DNA of 62,554 nt from Bacteroidota bacterium (GTDB taxonomy: Bacteria; Bacteroidota; Bacteroidia; 2-12-FULL-35-15): contig JAHEYB010000014.1 in assembly GCA_023251805.1 (NCBI GenBank), positions 1 to 62,554 on the forward strand, given 5' to 3'. Below the pieces are notes generated by a model that saw only the letters and a list, made by a program, of their open reading frames with translations, ran no database searches and was not told the DNA's origin. The position numbers and the translations under genes are program-made. Of the stretch, positions 44,138-53,515 are shown in pieces; position 1 is the stretch's first letter, and every line of letters begins with the position of its first letter.

Positions 44138-44950
44138 ATGATTCAACTTAATTTAACTCGTCCTATTGCCTTTTTTGACCTAGAAACAACCGGAGTAAAT
44201 GTTGCTTCCGACCGCATCGTAGAAATTTCAATTTTAAAAATTTCCCCAGACGGCTCTAAAGAAATAAAGACAAAACGCATAAATCCAACCATTCCTATTC
44301 CTGTCACATCTTCCGAGATTCATGGCATTTACGATAAAGATGTAGCTGACGAACCCACATTTAAAGGTATTGCAAAAAGTTTAGCCGAATTTTTAAAAGA
44401 TGCCGACTTAGCAGGATACAACTCAAACAAATTTGATATTCCAATTTTGGTAGAAGAATTTTTAAGAGCCGAGATTGATTTTGATATCAAAGGAAAGCGC
44501 TTTGTAGATGTACAAAATATTTTCCATCAAATGGAACAACGAACTTTAAAAGCTGCTTACAAATTTTATTGTGGAAAAGAAATCATCAATGCTCATAGCG
44601 CTCAAGCGGATATAGAAGCAACCTATGAAGTTTTTTTAGCTCAACTGGAAAAATACAATGGCGTTGAATTTGAAGATAGAAAAGGAGTAAAATCTGTTCC
44701 GGTCAAAAACGACATCAAGGCTTTGCACGACTTTACAAATATTAATAAAAATGCAGATTTAGTTGGGCGAATTATATTCAACGACAAAGGTGTTGAAGTA
44801 TTTAATTTCGGAAAGCATATTGGAAAATCAGTTGAGCAGGTTTTTAAGGATGAACCTTCCTATTATTCCTGGATGTTAAATGGAGATTTTCCGCTGTACA
44901 CAAAAAAAGTATTGACAGAAATAAAATTAAGAATGGCATTTAACAGATAA
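44138..44950 (+). CDS. DnaQ-family DEDDh 3'-5' exonuclease with ExoX-like C-terminal domain
   Basis: 270 aa. The exonuclease domain (about 1-170) has FFDLETTGV (first Asp and Glu), YNSNKFDIPIL (Asp in motif II) and AHSAQADIEAT (His and Asp of motif III), the full DEDDh set of DNA polymerase III epsilon and exonuclease X. The C-terminal ~60 residues, with FNFGKHIGKSVEQV and SYYSWMLNGDFP, form the small domain found at the end of ExoX-like proteins. It probably trims or proofreads DNA in repair. It is cytoplasmic and unrelated to its surface-protein neighbours. The FAH-family gene follows after 4 bases, so a small housekeeping operon is likely. Confidence 0.92.
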   Translation: MIQLNLTRPIAFFDLETTGVNVASDRIVEISILKISPDGSKEIKTKRINPTIPIPVTSSEIHGIYDKDVADEPTFKGIAKSLAEFLKDADLAGYNSNKFDIPILVEEFLRAEIDFDIKGKRFVDVQNIFHQMEQRTLKAAYKFYCGKEIINAHSAQADIEATYEVFLAQLEKYNGVEFEDRKGVKSVPVKNDIKALHDFTNINKNADLVGRIIFNDKGVEVFNFGKHIGKSVEQVFKDEPSYYSWMLNGDFPLYTKKVLTEIKLRMAFNR

Positions 44951-44954
44951 GAGC

Positions 44955-45566
44955 ATGAAAATTATTTGTATTGGTCGCAATTATGCAGAGCACGCAAAGG
45001 AAATGAACGCAGCAGTTCCTTCAGAACCTATTTTCTTTCTAAAACCGGATACAGCGCTGATAAAGGACAATCAACCATTTTACTACCCTGATTTCTCGAA
45101 AGAAATTCACCACGAAGTAGAATTGGTTTTAAAAATAAGCAAACCTGGAAAAAATATTGAATTACAATTTGCAAATAAATATTACGATGAAATTGGCATA
45201 GGAATTGATTTTACCGCACGCGATATTCAAGCAAAATGTAAAGAGAAAGGTTTGCCTTGGGAAAAAGCAAAAGCATTTGATGGCTCCGCTCCTATTGGGA
45301 AATTTATTGATAAAAATAAGATGTCAAACATCAGTAATATTCATTTTCATTTAAATGTGAATGGAAATAAAATACAAAGTGGGAATACAAAAGATTTACT
45401 TTTTACATTCGACTCAATCATTGCATACATCTCTAAATTTTTTACATTGAAAACGGGAGATTTAATTTTTACAGGAACCCCGGAAGGTGTTGGTCCGATT
45501 GCAATTGGAGATAAACTGGAAGCATTCATAGAAAATGAAAAATTGTTAACGTTTGAAATAAAATAA
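44955..45566 (+). CDS. Fumarylacetoacetate hydrolase family protein (FAHD1/YcgM-like)
   Basis: 203 aa. The short single-domain form typical of FAHD1-type acylpyruvase or oxaloacetate-acting enzymes. It has CIGRNYAEHAKEM, FFLKPDTALI, IHHEVELVL (acidic metal ligands), GIGIDFTARDIQ, PWEKAKAFDGSAPIG and FTGTPEGVGPI. The family uses a divalent metal to cleave C-C bonds or tautomerise 2-oxo acids in the cytoplasm. It lies between the exonuclease (4 bases) and the DUF4197 lipoprotein (5 bases). The true substrate cannot be read from sequence. Confidence 0.92.
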   Translation: MKIICIGRNYAEHAKEMNAAVPSEPIFFLKPDTALIKDNQPFYYPDFSKEIHHEVELVLKISKPGKNIELQFANKYYDEIGIGIDFTARDIQAKCKEKGLPWEKAKAFDGSAPIGKFIDKNKMSNISNIHFHLNVNGNKIQSGNTKDLLFTFDSIIAYISKFFTLKTGDLIFTGTPEGVGPIAIGDKLEAFIENEKLLTFEIK

Positions 45567-45571
45567 ACACC

Positions 45572-46312
45572 ATGAAAAAAGTCCTTTTCCCTATTTTATT
45601 AATAGTGTCTATTGTAGCTTGTACCACTCAGCAATTACAAGAATCTGCAAACGCTGCAAAAGATGCCATCAATTCGGGAACTAAACCTGCTTCTAATCCA
45701 TTAACCAATGATGAAGTAATTAGCGGATTAAGAGACGCATTAACAGTAGGAACAAATAATTCAAGTGCATTTGCTTCCAAGATAGATGGATTTTACAAAA
45801 ATCCTACTTTGTTTATCCCTTTTCCACCCGAAGCTCAAAAAGTAAAAGATTGGGCAACTAAATTGGGAATGAACGACCAGCTTGATAAATTTGTGATGAC
45901 ATTAAATCGTTCGGCTGAAGAAGCAGCAAAAGACGCAGCTCCTGTTTTTGTTAATGCAATTAAAGGAATGAGTATTGGTGACGGATTTGCCATTTTGAAA
46001 GGAAGCGATAATGCTGCTACTCAATATTTACGAGATAAAACCACTGCCGAATTACGTCAGAAATTTACTCCTGTTGTTCAAAATGCTATCAATAAAGTAG
46101 AACTCACCAAATACTGGAGTCCTATTATTAACAACTACAACAAAGTTCCATTTGTAGAAAAACAAAACCCTGATTTAACAGCTTATGTTACCGACAGAGC
46201 AATGGAAGGCTTATTCAAATTAATTGCCGATGAAGAATTAAAAATTAGAAAAGACCCTGTTGCTAGAGTTACTGATATCTTAAAACGAGTTTTTGGGAGC
46301 ATAACTCAGTAA
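45572..46312 (+). CDS. DUF4197 family lipoprotein
   Basis: 246 aa. A lipoprotein signal peptide ends with the lipobox IVAC (Cys17), so the mature protein should be lipid-anchored. The rest is the mostly helical DUF4197 domain, recognised by ISGLRDALTVGTNN, GFYKNPTLFIPFPPEA, LNRSAEEAAKDAAPVF, NAIKGMSIGDGFAIL and ATQYLRDKTTAEL. The domain is widespread in proteobacteria and Bacteroidota and has no established function. The gene is 5 bases after the FAH-family gene, so it is probably the last gene of that small operon. Confidence 0.88.
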   Translation: MKKVLFPILLIVSIVACTTQQLQESANAAKDAINSGTKPASNPLTNDEVISGLRDALTVGTNNSSAFASKIDGFYKNPTLFIPFPPEAQKVKDWATKLGMNDQLDKFVMTLNRSAEEAAKDAAPVFVNAIKGMSIGDGFAILKGSDNAATQYLRDKTTAELRQKFTPVVQNAINKVELTKYWSPIINNYNKVPFVEKQNPDLTAYVTDRAMEGLFKLIADEELKIRKDPVARVTDILKRVFGSITQ

Positions 46313-46386
46313 AAATCAGATAGGTTAGTCATTTATTTTTTATTGTTCTTTTACAAGTTTTTGCTTTTTTGCTTTCAAATATTGCG

Positions 46387-46394
46387 TATTTTTG
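46387..46394 (+). promoter_or_regulatory. Candidate -7 box for the large T9SS protein
   Basis: TATTTTTG matches TANNTTTG, 34 bases before the ATG at 46429. TTGs lie 15 and 23 bases upstream, neither at the usual distance. Confidence 0.42.
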
Positions 46395-46428
46395 CGGCTA
46401 CATTTATTTTAAGAAAAAAACGCAAAAA

Positions 46429-49400
46429 ATGTTAGCATTAAAATCAAAAAAGCTCATACTCTCTATTAGCTTTTTTGGACTATTTATAACAGGTACTTTT
46501 TCTCAGGTTGCAGGGGACTTTCGCTCTATTGCAACTGGTAATTTCAATTTAAATACAACCTGGGAAACATATAATGGTTCGGCTTGGGTTGCTGCTGTGG
46601 CTGCTCCTACAGCTGCTAGTGGAACAATCACCATTCAATCTCCTTTTACAGTAAGTGTTTCTGCAATTTTAGCCAACTCTGCTACAATTGTAATTAATGC
46701 GGGAGGAACACTGCGTACCCTAATTGGAATAGCTTTCACAAATAACGTTGCTGGAATAGTAACAAATAATGGTACTATTATTAATAGTGCGTCAGGTGCC
46801 ACAGCTTCTATTATCAATAATGGAACTATTAATAACAACTTAACGGTTACCAATAATGGTATTTTCACCAACAATCTAACATTTAACAATAACGCGGCAG
46901 GCATAACAACACAAGTTGGTGCCGGTGCTTTTACAAACGCTGCCGCTGGTACTATTACTAATTTAGGAACCATCACCATTAATGCCACCAGAACTATTAC
47001 AAACAATGGAATTATAATTAACTCCGCAACCATTACTCCAACAGGAACTTTAACTCATGGTGCAGGAAGTTTTTACAGACATAGTTTTTCTAGTGCTGTT
47101 GCTCCAAACGGTACAATCCCGGCTTCTACTTGGAATGCAACTTCTACCTGTGAGATATTATCTTGCGGAAATTCTGGAAGTGCTCCTACTGGTTTAGGTC
47201 AGGCATTCGGACATTTTATCTGGAACAACACTACCCAGCCTATTGATGTTAACTTCTTAGGAGCTATGAGTATGCCTACCACAGGGAATTTTACATTATC
47301 TAGCACAAATGGATTTAATATATCTTTAGTTTCCACTGCAGCTGGTGGAGCTACTTCGATTGGTGGAAATTTCTCCATCACGAACGGAAATATTACTATT
47401 ATTAAGGTTAACAATATCAATAAAACAAATCAACTTTCCATTACTGGAACTTATTCGCAATCCGGTGGGACAATGACCATTGCTAATTGCACCGGCTCTT
47501 TAGCGGGAAATACAGCTAATGGAACACTAACTATAGGTTCTACTTCCACTATTTCTGGCGGGACATTAAATGTAAATACCAGCTCCTGGGTTGGTGCGGG
47601 AGGAAATGGAACTTTGTCTTCAGGATTAATAACACTTTCGGGAACAGGAGTTTTAAATGGTTGTTCGAGTTCAGCACTACTAAGTTCTGGTGTTGCAGGA
47701 ACAATTACAGCTACGGCCGGAGTAACTGTAAATGCAGGAGGAACGCTAAATTTAAATTCAAGTACAACAACAGGTACTGGCGGATTGAGTATTTTAAATT
47801 CAGGAGGAGCATTTTTAATTGCAGGTGGAACCGTAAACTTAGCATCAGGAGCTGCAGTTGCATCAACGGGTTGCACAGGCACTTTAAATGTTAACACGGG
47901 AGGATTTACCATCTCCAGTGGAACACTGAATTTATGTTCTAGCGCAACAACCACAGGTGGAGGAAATGGATTATTAAATGTTTCTTCAGGCAATTTTGTG
48001 CATTCAGGAGGGACTGTTTCTAAAACAGGTATAAATTCAGGCACGATTACCATAAATGGTAGTACAGCTCAAACTATTCGTAGTGGAGGCTTTTCTGTTG
48101 GAAATTCCATTACTTTTAATCTTTCTCAAAATACTGCCGCAGCAGGAGCAACTACTATTAATACAGGATTTATCATAGCAAGTGGGACTACGTTTAATAT
48201 TAATGATAACAACTTTAATACAACCGATTTTACTCCCGGCATGGCCATCACAAACAATGGTGCTGTAAATGTAAATGCCAGCGCGGAATTAGATATGGGA
48301 ACTTTTGTAATGAGTGGAACTGGATCTTTTTCAACAAATACTGGTGCCCTTCTTATAACAAAACATGCTACCGGAATATCTATAACAGGTGGTTTAGGAT
48401 GCATTCAAGTGACTGGAACAAAAACCTTTGCAGCAGATGGAGATTATACCTACAATGGTACTACATCGCAAGACACTGGAGATGGTTTACCTGCAACCTT
48501 AAATGGGGGAATACTTACCATTAATAATTCAACTACTATCACCACCGGGGGTGTAACATTAACCAGAGCAACAACTATTTTAGAAGGTGTTAGCACAACA
48601 GGGAGCTTGGTTTTAACTCAAGGAAGATTTATTACCACTTTAACTAATTTAATTACAATTGGTGATGACGCTACTTGTGCTGCTAGTGGTATAACTCGTT
48701 TTGTAGATGGCCCAATTAAGAAAATTGGTGATGATGTATTTATTTATCCTACGGGGGATTTATATACTGCTACAGGAGGTATAGCTACTGTGAAATGGGC
48801 ACGAATAGAAATTACTGCTCCTGCTACCACTGCTGATGAATTTACTGCTGAATACCATAAACTAAACGACCCTTGTGATGTCAATCAGGCTGTGAGTAAT
48901 ACAAACGGAGCCGGAATTAATCATGTGAGTTATAAAGAATATTGGGATTTAACTCGCGTTGCTGGAGCAAGCTCACCGGATGTAAAATTGTATTGGGAAA
49001 ATGGTTCTATTGCAACTTCTTTAGGAAGTGGAATAAGCTCAATTGCTGCTGCAGATTTACATGTTGCGGAATGTATTGCTTCAACCTGGACCGACAAAGG
49101 CGCTGGTGCTACCACCGGAACTGCTGCTGGTCCTGGTACTATACGTTCGGTTACTGCAACTACATGGACAACCGGAACTATTATGCCATTTACATTTGCT
49201 GCACCAAATAGTTTCAACCCACTACCTGTTGAACTACTTTCATTCGATGGAATAGCGTCTGATAATGGCAATCAACTAAATTGGTCAACGGCAACAGAAA
49301 CAAACAATAATTATTTTGATTTGGAAAGAAGTAGCACAGGAATTGACTTTGTTTCTATAGTAAAAATCAACGGGAGTAATAATTCTACTTCTATAAAAAA

Positions 49401-49749
49401 CTATGAGTATCTCGACACAAAACCAATTTCTGGTTTAAATTACTATCGATTAAAACAAGTAGACTTTGATGGAAATTACTCCTACTCCAATATTATTTCA
49501 ATTGAAAATAATTTTTCTCAAACAGCATCACTTCAGTTATTTCCCAACCCTTGCCAGGATTTAATAACTATTGTTTCAACTGAAGAATATACCTCTTTGA
49601 TAATATACAACATTTTGGGAGCAATTGTTTATTCCAGCAATTCTAACCAAGGACTTATTCAGTTTCATCCTTTGTCTGATGGAATTTATGTTGTTAAGGC
49701 AACAACTCTATCAGGAAAAGAAATTAGTTCAAGATTTATAAAAAATTAA
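46429..49749 (+). CDS. Large T9SS-sorted surface protein with Asn/Gly/Thr-rich repeats
   Basis: 1106 aa from the ATG at 46429, which starts the signal peptide (KKLILSISFFGLFITGTFSQ); a frame extension to 46369 is unlikely. The mature start (FRSIATGNFNLNTTWE) is the domain type seen at the head of many T9SS surface proteins. Residues ~80-700 are low-complexity repeats of the GTITNNGTI and SGGTLNVNTS kinds, expected to form a long beta-helix. A region with PVELLSFDG and NNYFDLERSSTG is the common linker domain before sorting tails. A type A sorting domain ends the protein (LFPNPCQDLITI, IYNILGAIVY, SSRFIKN). It is not a close relative of the 24476/27712 pair. A strong terminator follows. Confidence 0.88.
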   Translation: MLALKSKKLILSISFFGLFITGTFSQVAGDFRSIATGNFNLNTTWETYNGSAWVAAVAAPTAASGTITIQSPFTVSVSAILANSATIVINAGGTLRTLIGIAFTNNVAGIVTNNGTIINSASGATASIINNGTINNNLTVTNNGIFTNNLTFNNNAAGITTQVGAGAFTNAAAGTITNLGTITINATRTITNNGIIINSATITPTGTLTHGAGSFYRHSFSSAVAPNGTIPASTWNATSTCEILSCGNSGSAPTGLGQAFGHFIWNNTTQPIDVNFLGAMSMPTTGNFTLSSTNGFNISLVSTAAGGATSIGGNFSITNGNITIIKVNNINKTNQLSITGTYSQSGGTMTIANCTGSLAGNTANGTLTIGSTSTISGGTLNVNTSSWVGAGGNGTLSSGLITLSGTGVLNGCSSSALLSSGVAGTITATAGVTVNAGGTLNLNSSTTTGTGGLSILNSGGAFLIAGGTVNLASGAAVASTGCTGTLNVNTGGFTISSGTLNLCSSATTTGGGNGLLNVSSGNFVHSGGTVSKTGINSGTITINGSTAQTIRSGGFSVGNSITFNLSQNTAAAGATTINTGFIIASGTTFNINDNNFNTTDFTPGMAITNNGAVNVNASAELDMGTFVMSGTGSFSTNTGALLITKHATGISITGGLGCIQVTGTKTFAADGDYTYNGTTSQDTGDGLPATLNGGILTINNSTTITTGGVTLTRATTILEGVSTTGSLVLTQGRFITTLTNLITIGDDATCAASGITRFVDGPIKKIGDDVFIYPTGDLYTATGGIATVKWARIEITAPATTADEFTAEYHKLNDPCDVNQAVSNTNGAGINHVSYKEYWDLTRVAGASSPDVKLYWENGSIATSLGSGISSIAAADLHVAECIASTWTDKGAGATTGTAAGPGTIRSVTATTWTTGTIMPFTFAAPNSFNPLPVELLSFDGIASDNGNQLNWSTATETNNNYFDLERSSTGIDFVSIVKINGSNNSTSIKNYEYLDTKPISGLNYYRLKQVDFDGNYSYSNIISIENNFSQTASLQLFPNPCQDLITIVSTEEYTSLIIYNILGAIVYSSNSNQGLIQFHPLSDGIYVVKATTLSGKEISSRFIKN

Positions 49750-49768
49750 TTCAAATTATTAATAAATG

Positions 49769-49804
49769 AAAACGTCCGAAGAAAATTTCTCCGGACGTTT
49801 TTAT
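49769..49804. terminator. Bidirectional intrinsic terminator
   Basis: AAAACGTCCG...CGGACGTTTT stem (left arm from 49769, right arm to about 49802), one internal mismatch and a small loop. A-run on the left and T-run on the right allow it to serve both the T9SS gene and the convergent stress-protein genes. Confidence 0.87.
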
Positions 49805-49818
49805 TTCCACTCAACAAC

Positions 49819-50700
49819 CTAGTATGGATGCACCCAAGGAGTGTTAGCTTCTTTGGGTTGTATGGTTAATACTGGTATTTTAGAATGATTAATTATCTGC
49901 TGTGCGTACGTTCCCATGAATCTACCTGTAATTGCTTCGTCCTGATCCGTCATAATTACAATTAAATCAGCATTCACACTTTTTGCATAATCATACGATG
50001 TTTTAGATTGGTTTTTACCTTCCACCGTTTTACGGGAAAATGGTAAATTACACTTTTTAATATACTCTTCTATTTGATCTAATTTTATTTCAAACTTTTT
50101 TCGTGCTATTTCTTCATTTGAATCCGCTAATCCAAGAATATGAATTTTAGAAGCAAAATGTTTCGCCAAAACAATAGCATGATTTACTTTTTGACGTGAA
50201 TGTGCCGAGTCATCAATTGGCAATAATATATTGGTGAATCCTAATTTTTTAGCATGGGCTTGAACGGATATTATAGGGCATTCGGACTGTGTAACCATTT
50301 TAAATGTATTGCTTCCAATAAAAAACTCCACGACCCCGGAAGTGCCATGAGTGCCCATTATAACCAAGTCGGCCTTGTGTTCTTTTGAAACGGCAAGTAT
50401 TTCATTAAAAATAGTTCCAGTAGAAGTAACATGTGTAGATTTTACGCCATACTTTTTTTGAATATCAGCTACAACCTCAGAAAGTTTTTTCTCAATTGTA
50501 TTTGTCAATTCCGATGGTGTTGAAATGCGCAACTCGGGAGCAATAATGCTGAATTGTTCCCAGTGTTTTTCTATTACATGCAACAATATTAACTCAGCTT
50601 TGAATAATTGAGCTGTAAAACCTGCATGTTCAATAGCCAAAATAGATGTTTCAGAAAAATCGATGGGGATTAAAATTTTTTGAATGTTGAATGCTTTCAT
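49819..50700 (-). CDS. Tandem-domain universal stress protein
   Basis: 293 aa with two Usp domains (about 1-145 and 150-285). The first holds KILIPIDFSETS and VIMGTHGTSGVVEFFIGSNT, the second NILLPIDDSAHS and LIVIMTDQDEAITGRFMGTYAQQIINHSKIPVL. The G-x2-G-x9-G(S/T) nucleotide-binding motif is best kept in the first domain (GTHGTSGVVEFFIGSNT). Such proteins are cytoplasmic and bind ATP or other nucleotides under stress. It is 11 bases downstream of a paralogue with the same plan, and both end PxxPY. Confidence 0.92.
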   Translation of the reverse strand: MKAFNIQKILIPIDFSETSILAIEHAGFTAQLFKAELILLHVIEKHWEQFSIIAPELRISTPSELTNTIEKKLSEVVADIQKKYGVKSTHVTSTGTIFNEILAVSKEHKADLVIMGTHGTSGVVEFFIGSNTFKMVTQSECPIISVQAHAKKLGFTNILLPIDDSAHSRQKVNHAIVLAKHFASKIHILGLADSNEEIARKKFEIKLDQIEEYIKKCNLPFSRKTVEGKNQSKTSYDYAKSVNADLIVIMTDQDEAITGRFMGTYAQQIINHSKIPVLTIQPKEANTPWVHPY

Positions 50701-50711
50701 AATTTATTTTT

Positions 50712-51599
50712 TTAATAGGGGTTTGGAAATGATGTAGTATCTTTTTTTGGTAAAGGACGAATACTTAAAACGGGAATTTTGGAATGGTTGATAATTTCTT
50801 GAGCAGAAGAGCCAATAAAATATTTTGTAAAGTCCACTTCCTGCTGAGTCATAATCATAATTAAATCACCTTCTACTTTATGCGCATATTCTAAAATATT
50901 TTCAGCTAAGGTCTCCTCTCCTTTAATTCCTTTAATAATTTCGGCAGTGCATTCAATATCTTCCTTTTCTAAAAATGTTTTAACTTGTCCCAGTTGTCGA
51001 GTCAAACGATTCACTACAAACTCATCGGTAGTAAAAAGAACAGAAACAACACGAATAGTAGCACCTCCAAATAATTTGGAAAGTTCAATAGCCTTGGTCA
51101 CTTTTTCACGTGTTTCTTTCGACAAATCAAGAGGAAGAACAATATTTTTACAGCCTTTTCGATGATGTTTACCCTTTATAGTAATAACAGGAACAGCTGA
51201 TTCACGAACAACACGAAGAGCATTAGAACCAATAAAAAGTTTGCGCTTGCCATCATCGCCATTTGTTCCCATTACTATCATTGTTGCATTAATTAATTCG
51301 GCAACTTCTGCAATTTTTTCATAAATACTACCTTTTGCAACCAAGGTATTAACAGTAACCTTAGCTTTTTTCTCTACACTGGAAGCAAGTTTATCCAACT
51401 CTTTCTGAACATTCTTTTTAATGTCTTCGTTCTGCTCTTTTGAGAAAAATTTTGATATTGCTCCTACTTCCTCTATCACATGTAATAAAGTAATTTCGGC
51501 ATTGTATTCTCGGGCTAAATTGAAAGATTGTTCTAAGGCTATTAGGGATTGTTCTGAAAAATCGAGAGGAACTAATATTTTATTAGTAGATTGAATCAT
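50712..51599 (-). CDS. Tandem-domain universal stress protein (paralogue)
   Basis: 295 aa, two Usp domains like its downstream neighbour: KILVPLDFSEQS and VMGTNGDDGKRKLFIGSNALRV in the first, NIVLPLDLSKET and LIMIMTQQEVDFTKYFIGSSAQEIINHSKIPVL in the second. The glycine pattern in the first domain fits nucleotide binding. It leads the two-gene leftward operon, with a candidate -7 box at 51658-51665, and is divergent from the nucleoside phosphorylase. Confidence 0.92.
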   Translation of the reverse strand: MIQSTNKILVPLDFSEQSLIALEQSFNLAREYNAEITLLHVIEEVGAISKFFSKEQNEDIKKNVQKELDKLASSVEKKAKVTVNTLVAKGSIYEKIAEVAELINATMIVMGTNGDDGKRKLFIGSNALRVVRESAVPVITIKGKHHRKGCKNIVLPLDLSKETREKVTKAIELSKLFGGATIRVVSVLFTTDEFVVNRLTRQLGQVKTFLEKEDIECTAEIIKGIKGEETLAENILEYAHKVEGDLIMIMTQQEVDFTKYFIGSSAQEIINHSKIPVLSIRPLPKKDTTSFPNPY

Positions 51600-51657
51600 A
51601 ATTTTTAAATACTTTTGAAGTATGTCTCACAAATTAAACGATTATAAACCTATTTAA

Positions 51658-51665
51658 CAAATATA
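51658..51665 (-). promoter_or_regulatory. Candidate -7 box for the stress-protein operon
   Basis: TATATTTG on the minus strand, full TANNTTTG match; a TTG lies 16 bases upstream, shorter than usual. The leader would be about 52 bases and contains an ATACTT-TTG-AAGTAT inverted repeat (51609-51623). Confidence 0.42.
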
Positions 51666-51690
51666 CATTCACCTTTTTAAGCAAATTAAT

Positions 51691-52566
51691 ATGAATAATA
51701 TCATAGCAGAAACGGAACTTATACTTAATCCCAACGGAAGTGTTTACCACTTAAAGCTTTTACCTGAAAACATCGCTGAAAACATTATTATTGTTGGCGA
51801 CCAAGGAAGAGTAGAAACCGTTTCCCGCTTTTTTGATACTATCGATTTTAAAATTCAAAACAGAGAATTTGTTACTCATACAGGTACGTTTAAAGGCAAA
51901 CGAGTAATGGTTTTGTCGTCAGGAATTGGAACCGACAATATTGATATTCTCATAAACGAGTTGGACGCAGCAGTAAATATTGATTTAAAAACAAGAACCA
52001 TTAAAAAGGAGCATACCAGCTTGAATATAGTTAGAATAGGTACTTCCGGAGCCCTGCAAAAAGATATTCCAGTGGATAGCTTTGTTGTTTCTTCACATGG
52101 ACTAGGGTTTGACGGACTTTTAAACTACTACCGAGATTTAGCAAAAGTAAACGACAATGAAATTTCGGAAGCGTTTATGAAACAAACCAATTGGGATAAA
52201 AACCTTCCTTATCCCTATGCAGTAAAAGGTTCTGAAAAGCTTATTAACCAGATTGGGTTTGACCTCACAAAAGGCATAACTGCCACCGCACCAGGATTTT
52301 ATGGTCCACAAGGCCGAAAGTTGCGCCTGAGCCCTTGGGTAGAAGATTTTAACCAACAATTAACCGATTTCAAACACAATGGAAATCGCATTACAAACTT
52401 TGAAATGGAGACTTCAGCGCTGTATGGTTTGGGAGCACTTCTTGGTCACAAAACCTGCACTGTTTGTGCTATTATAGCCAATCGCGTTGCTAAACAATAC
52501 AGCAAAAATTACCATACGGCTGTAGAACAATTAATACAATTAGTACTTGAGAGATTAACAAAGTAA
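51691..52566 (+). CDS. Nucleoside phosphorylase (uridine phosphorylase-like)
   Basis: 291 aa, PNP/UDP phosphorylase superfamily. IIVGDQGRVETVSRFF is the N-terminal phosphate-binding segment (G-D-x-x-R), VLSSGIGTDNIDI and IRIGTSGAL line the active site, and NFEMETSALYGLG carries the Met-Glu that binds the ribose. These enzymes split nucleosides with phosphate in salvage; the order of motifs favours uridine phosphorylase over MTA/SAH nucleosidase. It is longer than the typical ~250 residues and has an extra segment around 175-235. Divergent from the stress-protein operon; TACTTTTG at 51610-51617 is a possible -7 box. Confidence 0.88.
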   Translation: MNNIIAETELILNPNGSVYHLKLLPENIAENIIIVGDQGRVETVSRFFDTIDFKIQNREFVTHTGTFKGKRVMVLSSGIGTDNIDILINELDAAVNIDLKTRTIKKEHTSLNIVRIGTSGALQKDIPVDSFVVSSHGLGFDGLLNYYRDLAKVNDNEISEAFMKQTNWDKNLPYPYAVKGSEKLINQIGFDLTKGITATAPGFYGPQGRKLRLSPWVEDFNQQLTDFKHNGNRITNFEMETSALYGLGALLGHKTCTVCAIIANRVAKQYSKNYHTAVEQLIQLVLERLTK

Positions 52567-52613
52567 GGTTGAAATCTTCTTAGATAAGTCAAATAATACC
52601 TTGAAAAGCACTC

Positions 52614-52621
52614 TACTTTTG
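52614..52621 (+). promoter_or_regulatory. Candidate -7 box for the SirB1-like gene
   Basis: TACTTTTG, a full TANNTTTG match, 20 bases before the ATG at 52642. No TTG at the expected -33 position. Confidence 0.4.
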
Positions 52622-52641
52622 TGGAAACACATTCACAGAGT

Positions 52642-53514
52642 ATGAACAAACAAGAAGTTTTTGCACTTATTAGCTTGCTAGATGATCCGGATGAAATGGT
52701 ATTCAAGGAAGTTAGTATGAAGTTTTTATCTCTTGGAGAGGAAGTAATCCCCGTATTGGAAGATGCTTGGGAACATTCCTTTGATACGTTGATTCAAAAC
52801 AGAATCGAAAACATTATTCACCAAATTCAATTCGACCTTATTAAAGATGCTCTTAAAGAATGGTCGCACCCCGACCAACAAAATTTACTCGAAGGAGCTT
52901 TACTTATTGCCCGATATCAATATCCTGATATTGATGCGGCAAAAATAAAAAAACAAATTGACCAAATAAAGCAAGATGTTTGGCTAGAGTTGAATGAAAA
53001 CTTAACTGCTCTTGAAAAAGTTAAAATCATTAACCACATTTTATTTGACGTTCATAATTTTAGTGGAAATACAACTAACTACCATGCTCCTCAAAATTCT
53101 TACATCAACAATGTATTAGAAAGTAAGAAAGGTAATCCGCTTTTGCTTTCTATTATTTACACCATTATCGCTCAAAATTTAGATATTCCAATTTATGGTG
53201 TAAATCTTCCTGAGCATTTTATTTTATGCTATGTAGATATCGAACATATGGGAGTTCCATCAACTGAAGGAAATGAAGGAAGTAATGTTTTTTTCTACAT
53301 CAATCCGTTTAGTAAAGGGGCTGTATTCGGACAAAAAGAGATTGATGCATTTTTGAAGCAATTGAAATTAGAGCCTCTTGCTATTTTTTATGAACCTTGC
53401 TCCAATTTAGAAATCATCAAACGTTTACTCCGTAACTTGATTTCATCTTATGAAAAATTAGGATACCCTGACAAAAGTGAGGAATTAAAAGGGCTATTAG
53501 CTTCTTTGGGCTAA
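52642..53514 (+). CDS. SirB1-like transglutaminase-fold protein
   Basis: 290 aa from the ATG at 52642; a GTG at 52621 would add seven residues but overlaps the -7 box. The N-terminal ~100 residues are helical. The core has NYHAPQNSYINNVLESKKGNPLLLSIIY and VNLPEHFILCY, which matches the SirB1/transglutaminase-like superfamily (usual pattern RRGNPISLS and GLPGHFLV). The cysteine expected in active transglutaminases is not seen at the GNPLLLS position, as in other SirB1 proteins. Function in Bacteroidota is not established. Its stop is one base from the stop of the convergent sugar-phosphate transferase. Confidence 0.82.
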   Translation: MNKQEVFALISLLDDPDEMVFKEVSMKFLSLGEEVIPVLEDAWEHSFDTLIQNRIENIIHQIQFDLIKDALKEWSHPDQQNLLEGALLIARYQYPDIDAAKIKKQIDQIKQDVWLELNENLTALEKVKIINHILFDVHNFSGNTTNYHAPQNSYINNVLESKKGNPLLLSIIYTIIAQNLDIPIYGVNLPEHFILCYVDIEHMGVPSTEGNEGSNVFFYINPFSKGAVFGQKEIDAFLKQLKLEPLAIFYEPCSNLEIIKRLLRNLISSYEKLGYPDKSEELKGLLASLG

Positions 53515-53515
53515 A

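Noticed and set aside
47451-48053. 200-codon minus-strand frame in the T9SS gene at 46429
   Set aside because: Repeat-derived antisense frame with a Pro/Val-rich product and no recognisable domain.
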